Assembly: GCF_016586355.1 (NCBI RefSeq)
Contig: NZ_BLYI01000062.1
Coordinates: forward strand, 1-64,000
DNA length: 64,000 nucleotides
Origin: Anaerostipes butyraticus
GTDB lineage: Bacteria > Bacillota > Clostridia > Lachnospirales > Lachnospiraceae
Direction of reading: 5' to 3'
In this document: in pieces, positions 26,125 to 35,632 of the stretch
Position numbering within the stretch: the first letter of the stretch is position 1
Layout: every line of letters begins with the position of its first letter
The notes under the pieces: generated by a model
Database searches by the model: none
Told to the model about the DNA's origin: nothing
The model's input: the letters and a program-made list of their open reading frames with translations, nothing else
Made by a program: the position numbers and the translations under genes

Positions 26125-27252
26125 TTACATTATCTGCTGATACAATTCTGCCATTTTGTCTACTATTTCTTCCGTTCTATACTGTTGTATCTTATTAAGA
26201 TTATATCGCCTGATTCCATCTAAACGATCTCGATTCTTCTCCATTTTTTCAATTCCTTTAGCAAATCCATCCACATTTGTCGGCTTTATCAGATATCCTC
26301 CCTTTTTTCGATCGATAAGATCGCTGTTCCCTCTGATGTTAGACGCAATAACAGGAAGTCCACATGCCATGGCTTCCATCATTGCCACCGGCAGTCCCTC
26401 CTGTAATGATGGAAATACAAATACATCACATGCATTGTAGATTTCCGGAATATCTTTTCTAAATCCTAATAAAAAAATCTGATCATTCAGACCATATTCT
26501 TTTATTAAATCTTTGAGTTCATTCTCCAGAGCCCCACAGCCGCAAATGAAGTATTTAATTTTTCTATTTTCTAATTGATGTAATGCTTCAATTACAACCC
26601 TGTGATTTTTTCTCCTACTTAACTCTCCTACAGATACCAGAGCGAATTCATCATCTGAGATATTTAATTCCTTTCTCTTCTCTTCCCTTATTCCAGGCAA
26701 TACAGAAAATCGATTCAAATCGATTCCTACACCCGGAATATATTCAAGACGCTTCATATGAAATGATTTCGCTCTTCCATAATCTTCTTTATTAATAGTA
26801 ATCAGCAGATCTGTAAATCTTGATAAAAACTTTTCCGCCGGGTAATATAACAGCCAGTTTGCCAATGGAGCCCCTTTGTAAAAATGAAATCCATGTGCCA
26901 TATAAATAACTTTCGTTCCGTTTCTTCTTTCTGACACTGCGGCAAGTCTGGCAACTGCCGCCCCTACCGGGGTATGACAATAAACAATATCAAATTTTTC
27001 TTTTTCTATTAGCTTTTTCATGCTGCGGTAAGCTTCTATGTTCTGTATTTTCAGAGGGAAACGTGCGAAGTCCGTTTCATGGAAATAATCACAGTACGGT
27101 ATTTCGCATGTTTCATCTGCATCAAAATCATCTTTCGCGCATACATGCGTTTCCCATCCCTGATCATGAAACCATTTCAACATAGGAATATGAAAAACAT
27201 TAATATGCATTTTTACTACTGTTGCCACAAAGAGCACTTTTTTTCTTGTCAT
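26125..27252 (-). CDS. Family 4 glycosyltransferase, EpsD-like
   Basis: 375 residues. VLFVATVVKMHINVFHIPML and HTPVGAAVARLAA match the N-terminal half of EpsD/PglA-type transferases, which often add the second sugar to the undecaprenyl-linked primer. Donor domain: SVGELSRRKNH and FPSLQEGLPVAMMEAMACG (E-x7-E). It is the first gene after the priming transferase and overlaps it by four bases, in keeping with an early step. Confidence 0.9.
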   Translation of the reverse strand: MTRKKVLFVATVVKMHINVFHIPMLKWFHDQGWETHVCAKDDFDADETCEIPYCDYFHETDFARFPLKIQNIEAYRSMKKLIEKEKFDIVYCHTPVGAAVARLAAVSERRNGTKVIYMAHGFHFYKGAPLANWLLYYPAEKFLSRFTDLLITINKEDYGRAKSFHMKRLEYIPGVGIDLNRFSVLPGIREEKRKELNISDDEFALVSVGELSRRKNHRVVIEALHQLENRKIKYFICGCGALENELKDLIKEYGLNDQIFLLGFRKDIPEIYNACDVFVFPSLQEGLPVAMMEAMACGLPVIASNIRGNSDLIDRKKGGYLIKPTNVDGFAKGIEKMEKNRDRLDGIRRYNLNKIQQYRTEEIVDKMAELYQQIM

Positions 27253-28745
27253 TTCACTTTCTCCGTTAATTTTATGGTTTCATAGAAATCCTCTACAGCA
27301 TTTGCTTTCTTTAATGGGCATCGATATACCAGATTTCCAAACACTTTTTCTATCAAAGGCATTTTGATTTTTTGAATCAGTGCATTAAATACCGGGATAA
27401 ATAAAATCTTTTTCCCATGCACTTCCGCAATTGCCTTCACCATATCCGCTGTACAGACATATTTCTGGTTCTGAGGATAATATATTCCGGCTCGTTCTTC
27501 ATCAATCAGCCATTGGATATAATCACACAGATTATCAATAAATATCATGCTCCTCTTATTTTTAACCGATGGAAAAACAGGTGTTTTCAACGCCAGTTTC
27601 CTCAGAAGCTGATAGTTACCTTTACATCCGTTCCCATAAACCATTGGCGGCCGAATGATGCATACCCGGAAATTTTCCCCGTTCATTTTCATTAAGTTTC
27701 TGTCTGCCTGTAATTTTGATTTTCCATAATTGGTTGTTGGTTCTTTTTTAGAATGCGGTGTAATAATTCCTGTTACTTTCCCAAATACGCTCATGGAGCT
27801 CATGAAAATAAACTGTGATACGCCTTCTTTTCTGGCTTTTCTTGCAGCCTGAAGCGGCATATCCCGATTTACCCGGTAATATAATTTTCGATTTTCGGAT
27901 GTTTCCTTCTGATGTGCTATTCCGGCAACAAAAAATACACAGGAATCTTTTTCAAAACGGAATTCTTTGAAACCAGTTTTTTGAATATCAATTGTTATTA
28001 TCTGATATTTCCTTTCATTCTTCAACAGCCAGTTTTCGACCGATGTCCCAATATAACTGTTTTCTCCCAGTATGTATATCTTTTTCCCGTCTGCGTCTCC
28101 ACTGCAGCGGATTCCTGTATCACGTTCTGCCTCTGCTGCCATTTCCATCGCTCCGGTTCCGCCTTCTACGACTCCTTCGCTCTTTAATACAGATTTAACG
28201 CTTCCCAGCAGGCATCTTACATCCATGAGGAATCCGATGTGCTGTGCATAATATCCATCCAGTTCTGCTTTTACAGGAATTTCCAGTTCGTCTCTCCCAT
28301 GAATCTGAGCCCATCCTGAGATTCCCGGTTTCACGTCATTTGCCCCATATTTATCTCTCTCTTCAATCAGGTCATACTGATTCCAGAGGGCTGGCCGTGG
28401 CCCTATGATCGACATATCCCCGTTGATCAGAACATTATGTAAGATCTGCGGCAGTTCATCCAGGCTGGTTTTCCGAAGAAATTTTCCCATCCTGGTAATG
28501 TAAGCATCTGGATCTTTCAGCAGATGCGTCGGCATATCTTTTGGCGTATCAGTCCGCATGGTTCGGAATTTATAAATATAAAAATGTGTTTTATGAATTC
28601 CCACCCGCTTCTGCTTAAAATAAACCGGTCCTTTGGAATCCAGTTTGATCAGCACAGCGATGATAAGGAATACTGGCCACAGAAATATCATAGCGCCTCC
28701 GCAGCATATGATATCCAGCCATCGTTTGATTACTTTCTGATACAT
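27249..28745 (-). CDS. Priming sugar-phosphate transferase fused to an SDR epimerase-like domain
   Basis: 498 residues in two parts. Residues 1-200 are a monotopic bacterial sugar transferase: one hydrophobic segment (11-34), YKFRTMRTD, the SLDELPQ motif with catalytic Asp-Glu (96-97), SIIGPRP and GISGWAQIHGRDE. It would move a sugar-1-phosphate onto undecaprenyl phosphate and start the repeat unit. A linker at about 200-222 (EGGTGAMEMAAEAERDTG) leads to an extended-SDR domain (223-498) with GENSYIG as nucleotide loop, SSMSVFG, a YGKSK active-site motif and RPPMVYGNG. In other genomes these are usually separate genes. The glycine loop departs from the usual GxxGxxG, so NAD binding may be weak. 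Base composition drops at the linker. Start: GGAG before ATG. Confidence 0.88.
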   Translation of the reverse strand: MYQKVIKRWLDIICCGGAMIFLWPVFLIIAVLIKLDSKGPVYFKQKRVGIHKTHFYIYKFRTMRTDTPKDMPTHLLKDPDAYITRMGKFLRKTSLDELPQILHNVLINGDMSIIGPRPALWNQYDLIEERDKYGANDVKPGISGWAQIHGRDELEIPVKAELDGYYAQHIGFLMDVRCLLGSVKSVLKSEGVVEGGTGAMEMAAEAERDTGIRCSGDADGKKIYILGENSYIGTSVENWLLKNERKYQIITIDIQKTGFKEFRFEKDSCVFFVAGIAHQKETSENRKLYYRVNRDMPLQAARKARKEGVSQFIFMSSMSVFGKVTGIITPHSKKEPTTNYGKSKLQADRNLMKMNGENFRVCIIRPPMVYGNGCKGNYQLLRKLALKTPVFPSVKNKRSMIFIDNLCDYIQWLIDEERAGIYYPQNQKYVCTADMVKAIAEVHGKKILFIPVFNALIQKIKMPLIEKVFGNLVYRCPLKKANAVEDFYETIKLTEKVK

Positions 28746-28757
28746 ACTTCTTTTCTC

Positions 28758-30617
28758 CTAATGTCCATTAATTGTATATTCCGGCACCAGTTCTTTTACA
28801 ATATCCCGGATATTCGGGTCTTCTGAGAATGCTGCTGTTTCCAGTCTTCTGATGTCTTCGATAAATTTCTCTTCATCCAGCGGAATCGGCTGTCCGATAA
28901 AGATTCGTTTGTTCGGTGTTTCTTTCTTGTTATCTTCATCAATCAGCAGTTCTTCATACAGCTTCTCTCCCGGTCGTAATCCGGTAAATTTAATCTCAAT
29001 ATCTTCTCCCGGCGTCAGTCCTGACAGACGAATCATGTTTTCCGCAAGATCCAGGATTTTCACCGGCTCACCCATATCCAGAATGAAGATTTCTCCTCCT
29101 TTGGCGTAGGCCCCGGCCTGAAGCACCAGGCTGACAGCTTCCGGTATAGTCATAAAGTACCGGATAATCTCCGGATGAGTGACTGTAACCGGTCCGCCTT
29201 CCTGAATCTGTTTCCGGAACAGCGGCACAACGCTTCCGTTGCTTCCCAAAACATTTCCAAAACGTACCGCTACATATTCCGTATCAGAGTGCTGATTGAA
29301 GGTCTGGATGACCATCTCGCAGATTCGTTTGGACGCACCCATGATATTGGTCGGTCTCACGGCCTTATCCGTAGAAATCAGTACCATACGTTTTGTTCCT
29401 ACAGCGCTGGCTTCTTTTGCCACGTTGATAGTTCCAAATACATTATTCTTAATAGCATCACATGGACTGTTTTCCATCAAAGGTACATGTTTATGAGCAG
29501 CCGCATGGAATACAATCTCCGGACGGTATTTTGCGAAAATATTGCGGATTCTCTGGCGGTTCTGTACAGAAACAATGAGAACCATCACATCCAATTCCGG
29601 ATAGTGACGTTTCAACTCCATCTGAAGTTCGTAGGCATTATTCTCGTAATTATCCAGAATCAACAGGGATTCCGGATGATAGTTGGCAATCTGACGGCAC
29701 AGCTCACTTCCGATGGAGCCTCCGCCTCCGGTTACCATAACCTTATGACCTTCCACATACTGCATAATATCCGGAAGATCTGTTTTAACCGGTTCTCTTC
29801 CCAGCAGGTCTTCAATCTGAACATCCCTCAGCATGGATACTTTGACCTCACTGTTGATCAGCTGATACATACCCGGAAGCATGCTGAGCTTGCATCCTGT
29901 CTGTTTGCATATATTTAAGATTTCTTTCCGGTCATGAGCCTCTATTGTCGGCACGGCAAGAATGATTTCTTTGATTCCAAATCTTACGGCATACTGCAGA
30001 ATCTTATGCCGTCCACCTACCACAGGAACCCCATTTAAGAAAGTTCCCCATTTTTTGGAATCATCGTCGATGATACAGCAGACTTCTTTGTCCACGAACT
30101 GGCTGTTCTTGATCTCATTTAAGATCATATTTCCGGCTTCTCCGGCTCCGATCAGCATAACGGCAGTCGGCTGTTTGTCCACTTTCTGCAGCGGAATCTT
30201 TCTGCCTCCCCGCAGCACCCGGATCAGAATTCTTGGCATTACGACGATCAGTCCTGCCCATCCGATATAAAGGATGATATAACTTCTCGGAATCGGCCAT
30301 GCCAGCAGATGCATTCCAATAAACTGAAATGCACTGGCCACTAGAACCGCTTTTACCACATTAAAGAAGTCCATCACGCTGGCGAATCTCCATAGAATCG
30401 CATACAGACGGTAGGCTGCGAAGATAAATAAACTGCAGAATGTATTTAAGACTGCATACCGCAGCAAAGTGTCTACAAAGTATGGTTCCACCGTTGACGG
30501 CTGAAATTCAAACCGTGTCAAAATTGCCAGAGCTGATGCCAGCTGAAGTCCCACAATATCACAAAGAAGCAGGACAATGGCTGACCTTTTTCTCATGAAT
30601 TTTTCTTTTATCTTCAT
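28758..30617 (-). CDS. WbpM/CapD-like UDP-HexNAc 4,6-dehydratase
   Basis: 619 residues, the long membrane form. Four N-terminal transmembrane helices (to about 130), then a first Rossmann-like domain (MLIGAGEAGNMILNEI), then the catalytic SDR domain with VTGGGGSIGSELCRQIA near residue 292 and ISTDKAVRPTNIMGASKRI. The Met in place of the active-site Tyr is normal for WbpM/PglF-type enzymes. They convert UDP-GlcNAc to the 4-keto-6-deoxy sugar used for QuiNAc, FucNAc or bacillosamine-type residues. Sits between the WbpP-like epimerase and the priming transferase, so it likely supplies the priming sugar. Confidence 0.9.
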   Translation of the reverse strand: MKIKEKFMRKRSAIVLLLCDIVGLQLASALAILTRFEFQPSTVEPYFVDTLLRYAVLNTFCSLFIFAAYRLYAILWRFASVMDFFNVVKAVLVASAFQFIGMHLLAWPIPRSYIILYIGWAGLIVVMPRILIRVLRGGRKIPLQKVDKQPTAVMLIGAGEAGNMILNEIKNSQFVDKEVCCIIDDDSKKWGTFLNGVPVVGGRHKILQYAVRFGIKEIILAVPTIEAHDRKEILNICKQTGCKLSMLPGMYQLINSEVKVSMLRDVQIEDLLGREPVKTDLPDIMQYVEGHKVMVTGGGGSIGSELCRQIANYHPESLLILDNYENNAYELQMELKRHYPELDVMVLIVSVQNRQRIRNIFAKYRPEIVFHAAAHKHVPLMENSPCDAIKNNVFGTINVAKEASAVGTKRMVLISTDKAVRPTNIMGASKRICEMVIQTFNQHSDTEYVAVRFGNVLGSNGSVVPLFRKQIQEGGPVTVTHPEIIRYFMTIPEAVSLVLQAGAYAKGGEIFILDMGEPVKILDLAENMIRLSGLTPGEDIEIKFTGLRPGEKLYEELLIDEDNKKETPNKRIFIGQPIPLDEEKFIEDIRRLETAAFSEDPNIRDIVKELVPEYTINGH

Positions 30618-30640
30618 TTTCTTTTCCTCTGCGTTTCTTT

Positions 30641-31615
30641 CTACAAGTTCTCTTTATACCAGTCGATGGCCAGTTTTAATCCGGTTTCGAAGTCATAGTC
30701 CGGATCGTATCCCAGCTTTTCTTTGGCTTTCGTGATGTCCGCGTTAGAGAACTTGATATCACCCTGACGCTCCGGACCGAATTCCGGTTTGGTATCAAGG
30801 TTCAGAGTTTCGCATAATACATCGTATACATGAAGAAGGCTTTCTTCTGCGCCGTATGCGATGTTGAAGGCCTCTCCGGCACATTCCTCCGGTGCCTGGC
30901 AGGCTTTTAAGTTGGCTTCTACCACATTTTCTACAAAGGTAAAGTCTCTTGTCTGCTTTCCGTCACCATTGATCTTCGGCGCTTTGCCTTCCAGCAGGAT
31001 TTTGATGAATTTTGGAATGACGGCTGCGTAAGCTCCTCCCGGATCCTGGCGTCTTCCAAATACATTAAAGTAACGCAGGCCGCAGGTCGGCAGGCCATAC
31101 AGATTTGTATACAGACGTCCGTATTCTTCACAGGTTTTCTTATGAAGGGCGTATGGTGACAGAACCTGTGCTTCATATCCTTCTTTGTTCGGAATCACAT
31201 CACAGTCGCCATATACAGCGGAGCTGGATGCGTAGATGAAACGTTTCACACCCTGGCGTCTGGCTGCCTCCATCATATGTAAGGTTCCCTGGGCGTTGAC
31301 CGCGTCATACTCCAGCGGATTTTCAATGCTGCCTGGCACACTTCCAAGAGCTGCCTCATGAAGGACATAATCAACTCCTTCGCAGGCCTTCATACATGTA
31401 TCGAAATCCCGAATGTCTCCTTCAATGAATTTGAAATCCGGGTGGGTCATAAATTCTTCCATATTTTCCATCTTTCCGGTGGAAAGGTTATCAAGACAGA
31501 CGACCGGATATCCCAGCCCTAAGATTGCTTCACAAAGATTAGATCCGATAAACCCTGCTCCCCCTGTCACAAGGAATCTGGTTCCTTCTGAAAATTTCAT
31601 TGTCTGGTACCCCAT
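30641..31615 (-). CDS. WbpP-like UDP-N-acetylglucosamine 4-epimerase
   Basis: 324 residues. Extended SDR: VTGGAGFIGSNLCEAI binds NAD, SSSAVYGD and SPYALHKK (YxxxK) form the active site. LRYFNVFGRRQDPGGAYAAV matches the WbpP/TviC group, which prefers N-acetylated UDP-hexoses over UDP-Glc/Gal. It is the first gene of the exopolysaccharide operon, with AAGGAG seven bases before the ATG and a promoter at 31679-31707. Moderate GC, like the purine genes behind it, marks it as part of the conserved head of the locus. Confidence 0.88.
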   Translation of the reverse strand: MGYQTMKFSEGTRFLVTGGAGFIGSNLCEAILGLGYPVVCLDNLSTGKMENMEEFMTHPDFKFIEGDIRDFDTCMKACEGVDYVLHEAALGSVPGSIENPLEYDAVNAQGTLHMMEAARRQGVKRFIYASSSAVYGDCDVIPNKEGYEAQVLSPYALHKKTCEEYGRLYTNLYGLPTCGLRYFNVFGRRQDPGGAYAAVIPKFIKILLEGKAPKINGDGKQTRDFTFVENVVEANLKACQAPEECAGEAFNIAYGAEESLLHVYDVLCETLNLDTKPEFGPERQGDIKFSNADITKAKEKLGYDPDYDFETGLKLAIDWYKENL

Positions 31616-31678
31616 ATTTTTATCTCCTTTTTTCTTTTCACTTCTTCACACTCTGCCCCAAATAGGCATATTAAGTTT

Positions 31679-31707
31679 ATTATATCACCTTTTTTCTCAT
31701 TTCTGAA
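31679..31707 (-). promoter_or_regulatory. Probable promoter of the exopolysaccharide operon
   Basis: On the minus strand a perfect -10 TATAAT (31679-31684) with a 17-bp spacer to TTCAGA (31702-31707, four of six consensus bases). It lies 63 bp before the epimerase ATG. A long leader before the AAGGAG site leaves room for post-initiation control. Confidence 0.5.
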
Positions 31708-31885
31708 TTCCATTCCCGCAATATTTTGTCCATTTATACATCTTTGTGTACTTTTCCAGTATTTACCGCTTGACATTTTTGTATAAAAATGGTATTTCTT
31801 TTTAATTTTTCCGTTTTCTTTGATTTTTATCTAATTCCGTTTTTTAACGCATTCTTTGATTTTCTCTCTCTTTCCAAATGAGAAA

Positions 31886-31920
31886 ACAGCCGCAGGGCAG
31901 AGTTATCTGCCGGCGGCTGT
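31886..31920 (-). terminator. Terminator of the purC-purF-purB operon
   Basis: ACAGCCGC pairs with GCGGCTGT and inner GGCAGA with TCTGCC. On the minus strand the hairpin is followed by TTTTCTCATTT. It stands 19 bases after the purB stop. Confidence 0.8.
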
Positions 31921-31938
31921 TTGGGATTTGTTTTCTGT

Positions 31939-33372
31939 TTATACGTTGATTTCGGCTGTCATTCCAAGGATATCTTTGTTTTCGTCTAAGATCGGCTGTA
32001 CCACTTCCTGAATGAATTCTTCAGTCTGCTGCGGCGCCCGTCCTACGAAGTTCTTTGGATCCATGATGGATTCCAGCTGTTCCATGGTCATTCCGAAGGC
32101 CGGATCGTTGGCGATCCTGCTTAACAGATCGTTTGGTTTTCCTTCTTCTTTTACTACTTTTCCTGCTGCCATGGAGTGCACACGGATTCTCTCATGAAGT
32201 TCCTGACGGTCTCCGCCGGCTTTTACCGCATCCATCATGATGTTCTCGGTTGCCATAAATGGCAGTTCGCTCATCAGACGGCTTTCGATGACTTTCGGAT
32301 ATACCACCAGGCCGTCTACTACGTTCAGGTACAGATCCAGGATACCGTCAATGGCAAGGAATCCTTCCGGTACGGATAAACGTTTGTTGGCGGAGTCATC
32401 CAGAGTTCTCTCAAACCACTGGGTAGATGCTACCATTGCAGGGTTCATGGCGTCTGCCATCACATAATTTGCCAGGGAAGCGATTCTCTCACTTCTCATT
32501 GGATTTCTCTTATATGCCATTGCGGATGACCCGATCTGGTTTTTCTCAAACGGCTCTTCGATTTCTTTCAGGTGCTGAAGCAGACGAATATCGTTGGAGA
32601 ACTTATGGGCTGACTGGGCAATCTGGCTTAAAACATTGATAACACGGGAGTCGATCTTTCTTGAGTATGTCTGTCCGGATACCGGCTGACACTTGTCAAA
32701 TCCCATTTTTTCCGCGATCATTCCATCGATCTTCTTGATTTTCTCATGGTCTCCTTCAAACAGCTCCAGGAAGCTTGCCTGGGTTCCTGTCGTTCCTTTG
32801 GAACCTAAAAGACGCATGTTTTTGATCACATGATCCAGATCTTCCAAGTCATATACAAGATCCATCAGCCATAAGGAAGCTCTCTTTCCTACGGTTGTCG
32901 GCTGTGCCGGCTGGAAATGTGTAAATCCCAAAGTCGGCAGATCTTTGTATTTCATGGCGAACTTGGAAAGTTCGTTCATAACGTTCAGAAGTTTTTTCCG
33001 CACTAATTTCAGCGCTTCTGTCATGATGATGATATCTGTGTTGTCGCCTACATAACAGGATGTGGCTCCCAGATGGATAATTCCCTTTGCTTTTGGACAT
33101 TGTTTTCCGTAAGCGTAAACATGGGACATAACATCATGGCGTACCTGTTTTTCTCTTTCTTTGGCAACTTCATAGTTAATGTCGTCTGCGTGGGCTTTCA
33201 GTTCATCGATCTGTTCCTGGGTAATGTCCAGTCCTAATTCTTTCTCTGTTTCTGCCAGCGCGATCCATAATTTTCTCCATGTCTTGAATTTCTTGTCCGG
33301 AGAAAAGATATACTGCATTTCTTTGCTGGCATAGCGTTCTGATAATGGGCTCTGATATCTGTCGTTACTCAT
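31939..33372 (-). CDS. purB: Adenylosuccinate lyase
   Basis: 477 residues, the longer, eukaryote-like form of the fumarase-superfamily lyase. It removes fumarate from SAICAR and from adenylosuccinate in purine synthesis, as a cytosolic tetramer. The superfamily signature loop reads GSSAMAYKRNPMRSE near residue 290, and the catalytic His lies in LGFTHFQPAQPTT near 155. Third gene of purC-purF-purB, ten bases after purF. Confidence 0.95.
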   Translation of the reverse strand: MSNDRYQSPLSERYASKEMQYIFSPDKKFKTWRKLWIALAETEKELGLDITQEQIDELKAHADDINYEVAKEREKQVRHDVMSHVYAYGKQCPKAKGIIHLGATSCYVGDNTDIIIMTEALKLVRKKLLNVMNELSKFAMKYKDLPTLGFTHFQPAQPTTVGKRASLWLMDLVYDLEDLDHVIKNMRLLGSKGTTGTQASFLELFEGDHEKIKKIDGMIAEKMGFDKCQPVSGQTYSRKIDSRVINVLSQIAQSAHKFSNDIRLLQHLKEIEEPFEKNQIGSSAMAYKRNPMRSERIASLANYVMADAMNPAMVASTQWFERTLDDSANKRLSVPEGFLAIDGILDLYLNVVDGLVVYPKVIESRLMSELPFMATENIMMDAVKAGGDRQELHERIRVHSMAAGKVVKEEGKPNDLLSRIANDPAFGMTMEQLESIMDPKNFVGRAPQQTEEFIQEVVQPILDENKDILGMTAEINV

Positions 33373-33381
33373 ATTAACTCC

Positions 33382-34809
33382 TTACTTTTCATAATTGCCA
33401 CGGATATCCCGTGTTGGCGGTTCCATTGGATATTTTCCTGTGAAGCATCCTTTACAGATCGGCAGTCCCTTGGCCATCTCGGAAAGTCTTTCTTCCTTTA
33501 AATAGCCTAAGCTGTCCGCTCCGATGATCTTTCGGATGTCTTCGATGGTTCTGTTATAAGCAATCAGCTGTTCTCTTGCCGGAATATCGGTTCCGAAATA
33601 ACATGGCCATAAAAATGGCGGAGAGCTGATCCTTACATGGACTTCAGTGGCTCCTGCGTCTCTTAACATAGAAACGATGCGGTCACTGGTTGTGCCTCGT
33701 ACGATGGAGTCATCAATCATGATGATACGTTTTCCTTCCACCGCTTCTTTGATGACGTTTAATTTAATCTGTACACTAGATTCCCTGCTGCTCTGACCCG
33801 GCTTGATGAAGGTTCTTCCTACATAGGCATTTTTCACAAACGCCTTGCCGTAAGGGATTCCGGATTCTCTGGAATATCCCAGAGCGGCTGTGTTTCCGGA
33901 TTCCGGCACGCCGACTACCATGTCTGCTTCTACCGGTGAATCCTGTGCCAGGAAACGTCCTGCCTGGATCCTGGAGTCATAAACGTCCACGCCATCGATC
34001 CGGCTGTCCGGTCTTGCGAAATAAATGTATTCAAAAATACATCTTGCTTCCTGTTCTTTTGGGAGACATTTTTCACAATTGGATTTTATGCCGTCTTTTG
34101 TGATGACAACAATCTCTCCCGGTCTTACGTCCCGGACAAATTCTGCGCCGATGGTGTCCAGGGCACAGCTTTCAGACGCAAGGATATAGGCATTGTCCCT
34201 CTTTCCGATGCAAAGCGGCTTGAATCCATACGGATCCCTTGCTCCGATCAGTTTTCTTGGGGACATGACGATCAGAGAATAGGCTCCTTTGATCTTGTCC
34301 ATGGCGTTTGCCACTGCTTTTTCTACACTGTCTACTTTGATTCTTTCTCTTGCGATATGGTACGCAATAACTTCAGAATCGATGGTTGTCTGGAAAATGG
34401 CTCCAGTCTGCTCCAGTTCTTCTCTTAATTCCAGAGCGTTGATCAGGTTTCCATTATGGGCTACCCCAAGGATTCCCTTCACATAGTTTAATACCAGAGG
34501 CTGGGCATTTTCCCTGGTGCTTTCTCCGGCGGTAGAATAACGGACATGTCCGACTCCGATGTCTCCTTTTAAGCCATCTAAAATCTCCGGAGTGAAGACT
34601 TCGTTGCAAAGTCCCATTCCTTTGTGAGTGCAAATGTTGCGTTTCGGCCCGTTGGTGTCTGCTGTGGCAATTCCGCAGCTTTCCTGGCCTCTGTGCTGCA
34701 ATGCGAATAATCCATAATAAATGGTGGATGCTACGTCATTTCCATCGAAATCGTAAATTCCAAATACTCCGCATTCTTCTCCTAACTTATCAAAGTTCTC
34801 TCTGCTCAT
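33382..34809 (-). CDS. purF: Amidophosphoribosyltransferase
   Basis: 475 residues. Commits PRPP and glutamine to phosphoribosylamine. The N-terminal nucleophile is Cys13 in GEECGVFGIYD, so a 12-residue propeptide must be cleaved, as in Bacillus-type PurF. GHVRYSTAGES is the glutaminase loop. The PRPP loop is IIMIDDSIVRGTTSDR near residue 348. Cysteines near 250, 398-447 (CIFEYIYFARPDS, CKGCFTGKYP) could hold the [4Fe-4S] cluster of the Bacillus class. Between purC and purB. Confidence 0.95.
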   Translation of the reverse strand: MSRENFDKLGEECGVFGIYDFDGNDVASTIYYGLFALQHRGQESCGIATADTNGPKRNICTHKGMGLCNEVFTPEILDGLKGDIGVGHVRYSTAGESTRENAQPLVLNYVKGILGVAHNGNLINALELREELEQTGAIFQTTIDSEVIAYHIARERIKVDSVEKAVANAMDKIKGAYSLIVMSPRKLIGARDPYGFKPLCIGKRDNAYILASESCALDTIGAEFVRDVRPGEIVVITKDGIKSNCEKCLPKEQEARCIFEYIYFARPDSRIDGVDVYDSRIQAGRFLAQDSPVEADMVVGVPESGNTAALGYSRESGIPYGKAFVKNAYVGRTFIKPGQSSRESSVQIKLNVIKEAVEGKRIIMIDDSIVRGTTSDRIVSMLRDAGATEVHVRISSPPFLWPCYFGTDIPAREQLIAYNRTIEDIRKIIGADSLGYLKEERLSEMAKGLPICKGCFTGKYPMEPPTRDIRGNYEK

Positions 34810-34826
34810 TGTAATTTTAAGCCTTC

Positions 34827-35531
34827 CTATAATACTAATCTTCTATATACTTCTTCGTAAGCTGACTCTACATTTCCCATATCATAACGGAATCTGTCTT
34901 TGTCCAGCTTTTCATTGGTGTGCATATCCCAGAGACGGCAGGTGTCCGGTGAGATCTCATCGATCAGGATGATCTCTCCTTCATACCGCCCAAATTCAAT
35001 CTTAAAATCTACCAGCTTGAGATTGGATCTGGCCAGTTCTTCTACCAGTACCTGGTTGATCTGGAATGCATAGTTGGTGATCGTCTCAATTTCTTCATAT
35101 GTCCCGATTCCTAACGTGAGGGCATAATGTTCATTGATCCATGGATGATTCCGCCTGTCATCTTTAAAATGAAATTCCAGCGTTGGCGGCAGCAGTTCAT
35201 ACCCTTCCGGTATTCCCAGTCTCCTGGTCATGCTTCCCGCCGCAATGTTCCGGACAATGACTTCCATTGGGATGGCTTCCGCCTTCTTGACGACCGTCTC
35301 CCGGTCACTGATTTCCTGTACATAATGAGTTGGGATTCCACTTTGTTCTATGATCTTCAGCATGCAGTTGGTCATCCGGTTGTTGACAATGCCTTTATCC
35401 TTGATGTTTCCTTTTTTCTTTCCGTCACAGGCAGTGATGTCGTCTTTGTAATCGATGATCAGCAAATCCGGATCGTCTGTCTCGAAGACCTTCTTTGCCT
35501 TTCCCTCATACCGCAAGTTTCTTTTTTGCAT
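34827..35531 (-). CDS. purC: SAICAR synthetase
   Basis: 234 residues, typical length. Ligates aspartate to CAIR with ATP. YEGKAKKVFETDD is the ATP loop near residue 9; VEVIVRNIAAGSM-like EVIVRNIAAGSMTRR and DEISPDTCRLWD are the family signatures. First gene of the purine trio, with AAAGGAG before the ATG. A possible weak promoter (TTGCAG, 17 bp, TAGTAT, about 35580-35608) overlaps the terminator of the gene upstream. Confidence 0.95.
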   Translation of the reverse strand: MQKRNLRYEGKAKKVFETDDPDLLIIDYKDDITACDGKKKGNIKDKGIVNNRMTNCMLKIIEQSGIPTHYVQEISDRETVVKKAEAIPMEVIVRNIAAGSMTRRLGIPEGYELLPPTLEFHFKDDRRNHPWINEHYALTLGIGTYEEIETITNYAFQINQVLVEELARSNLKLVDFKIEFGRYEGEIILIDEISPDTCRLWDMHTNEKLDKDRFRYDMGNVESAYEEVYRRLVL

Positions 35532-35596
35532 GATGAAACTCCTTTATTCCTTGACATTTCAAGACTTACTCCTCCTAGATACTACCATATGAAAGA

Positions 35597-35629
35597 AGAA
35601 ACTGCAAGGAAGGATTCCCTGCAGTTTCT
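35597..35629 (-). terminator. Terminator of the nagZ-like gene
   Basis: AGAAACTGCA (35597-35606) pairs with TGCAGTTTCT (35620-35629), with inner GGAA/TTCC pairing. A TTCTTTC tract follows on the minus strand. It begins four bases past the stop codon. Confidence 0.8.
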
Positions 35630-35632
35630 CTG

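Larger units (their letters stand above)
31616..31938. other. Intergenic region between purB and the exopolysaccharide operon
   Basis: Holds the purB terminator at 31886-31920 and the operon promoter at 31679-31707. The 150-base AT-rich stretch between them has a short inverted repeat, CATTTTT-GTAT-AAAAATG, at about 31778-31795, which might bind a regulator. No gene. Confidence 0.5.

Noticed and set aside
29175-29918. Long plus-strand open frame (247 codons)
   Set aside because: Lies wholly antisense to the WbpM-like dehydratase, whose motifs are unmistakable; no promoter or ribosome-binding site.
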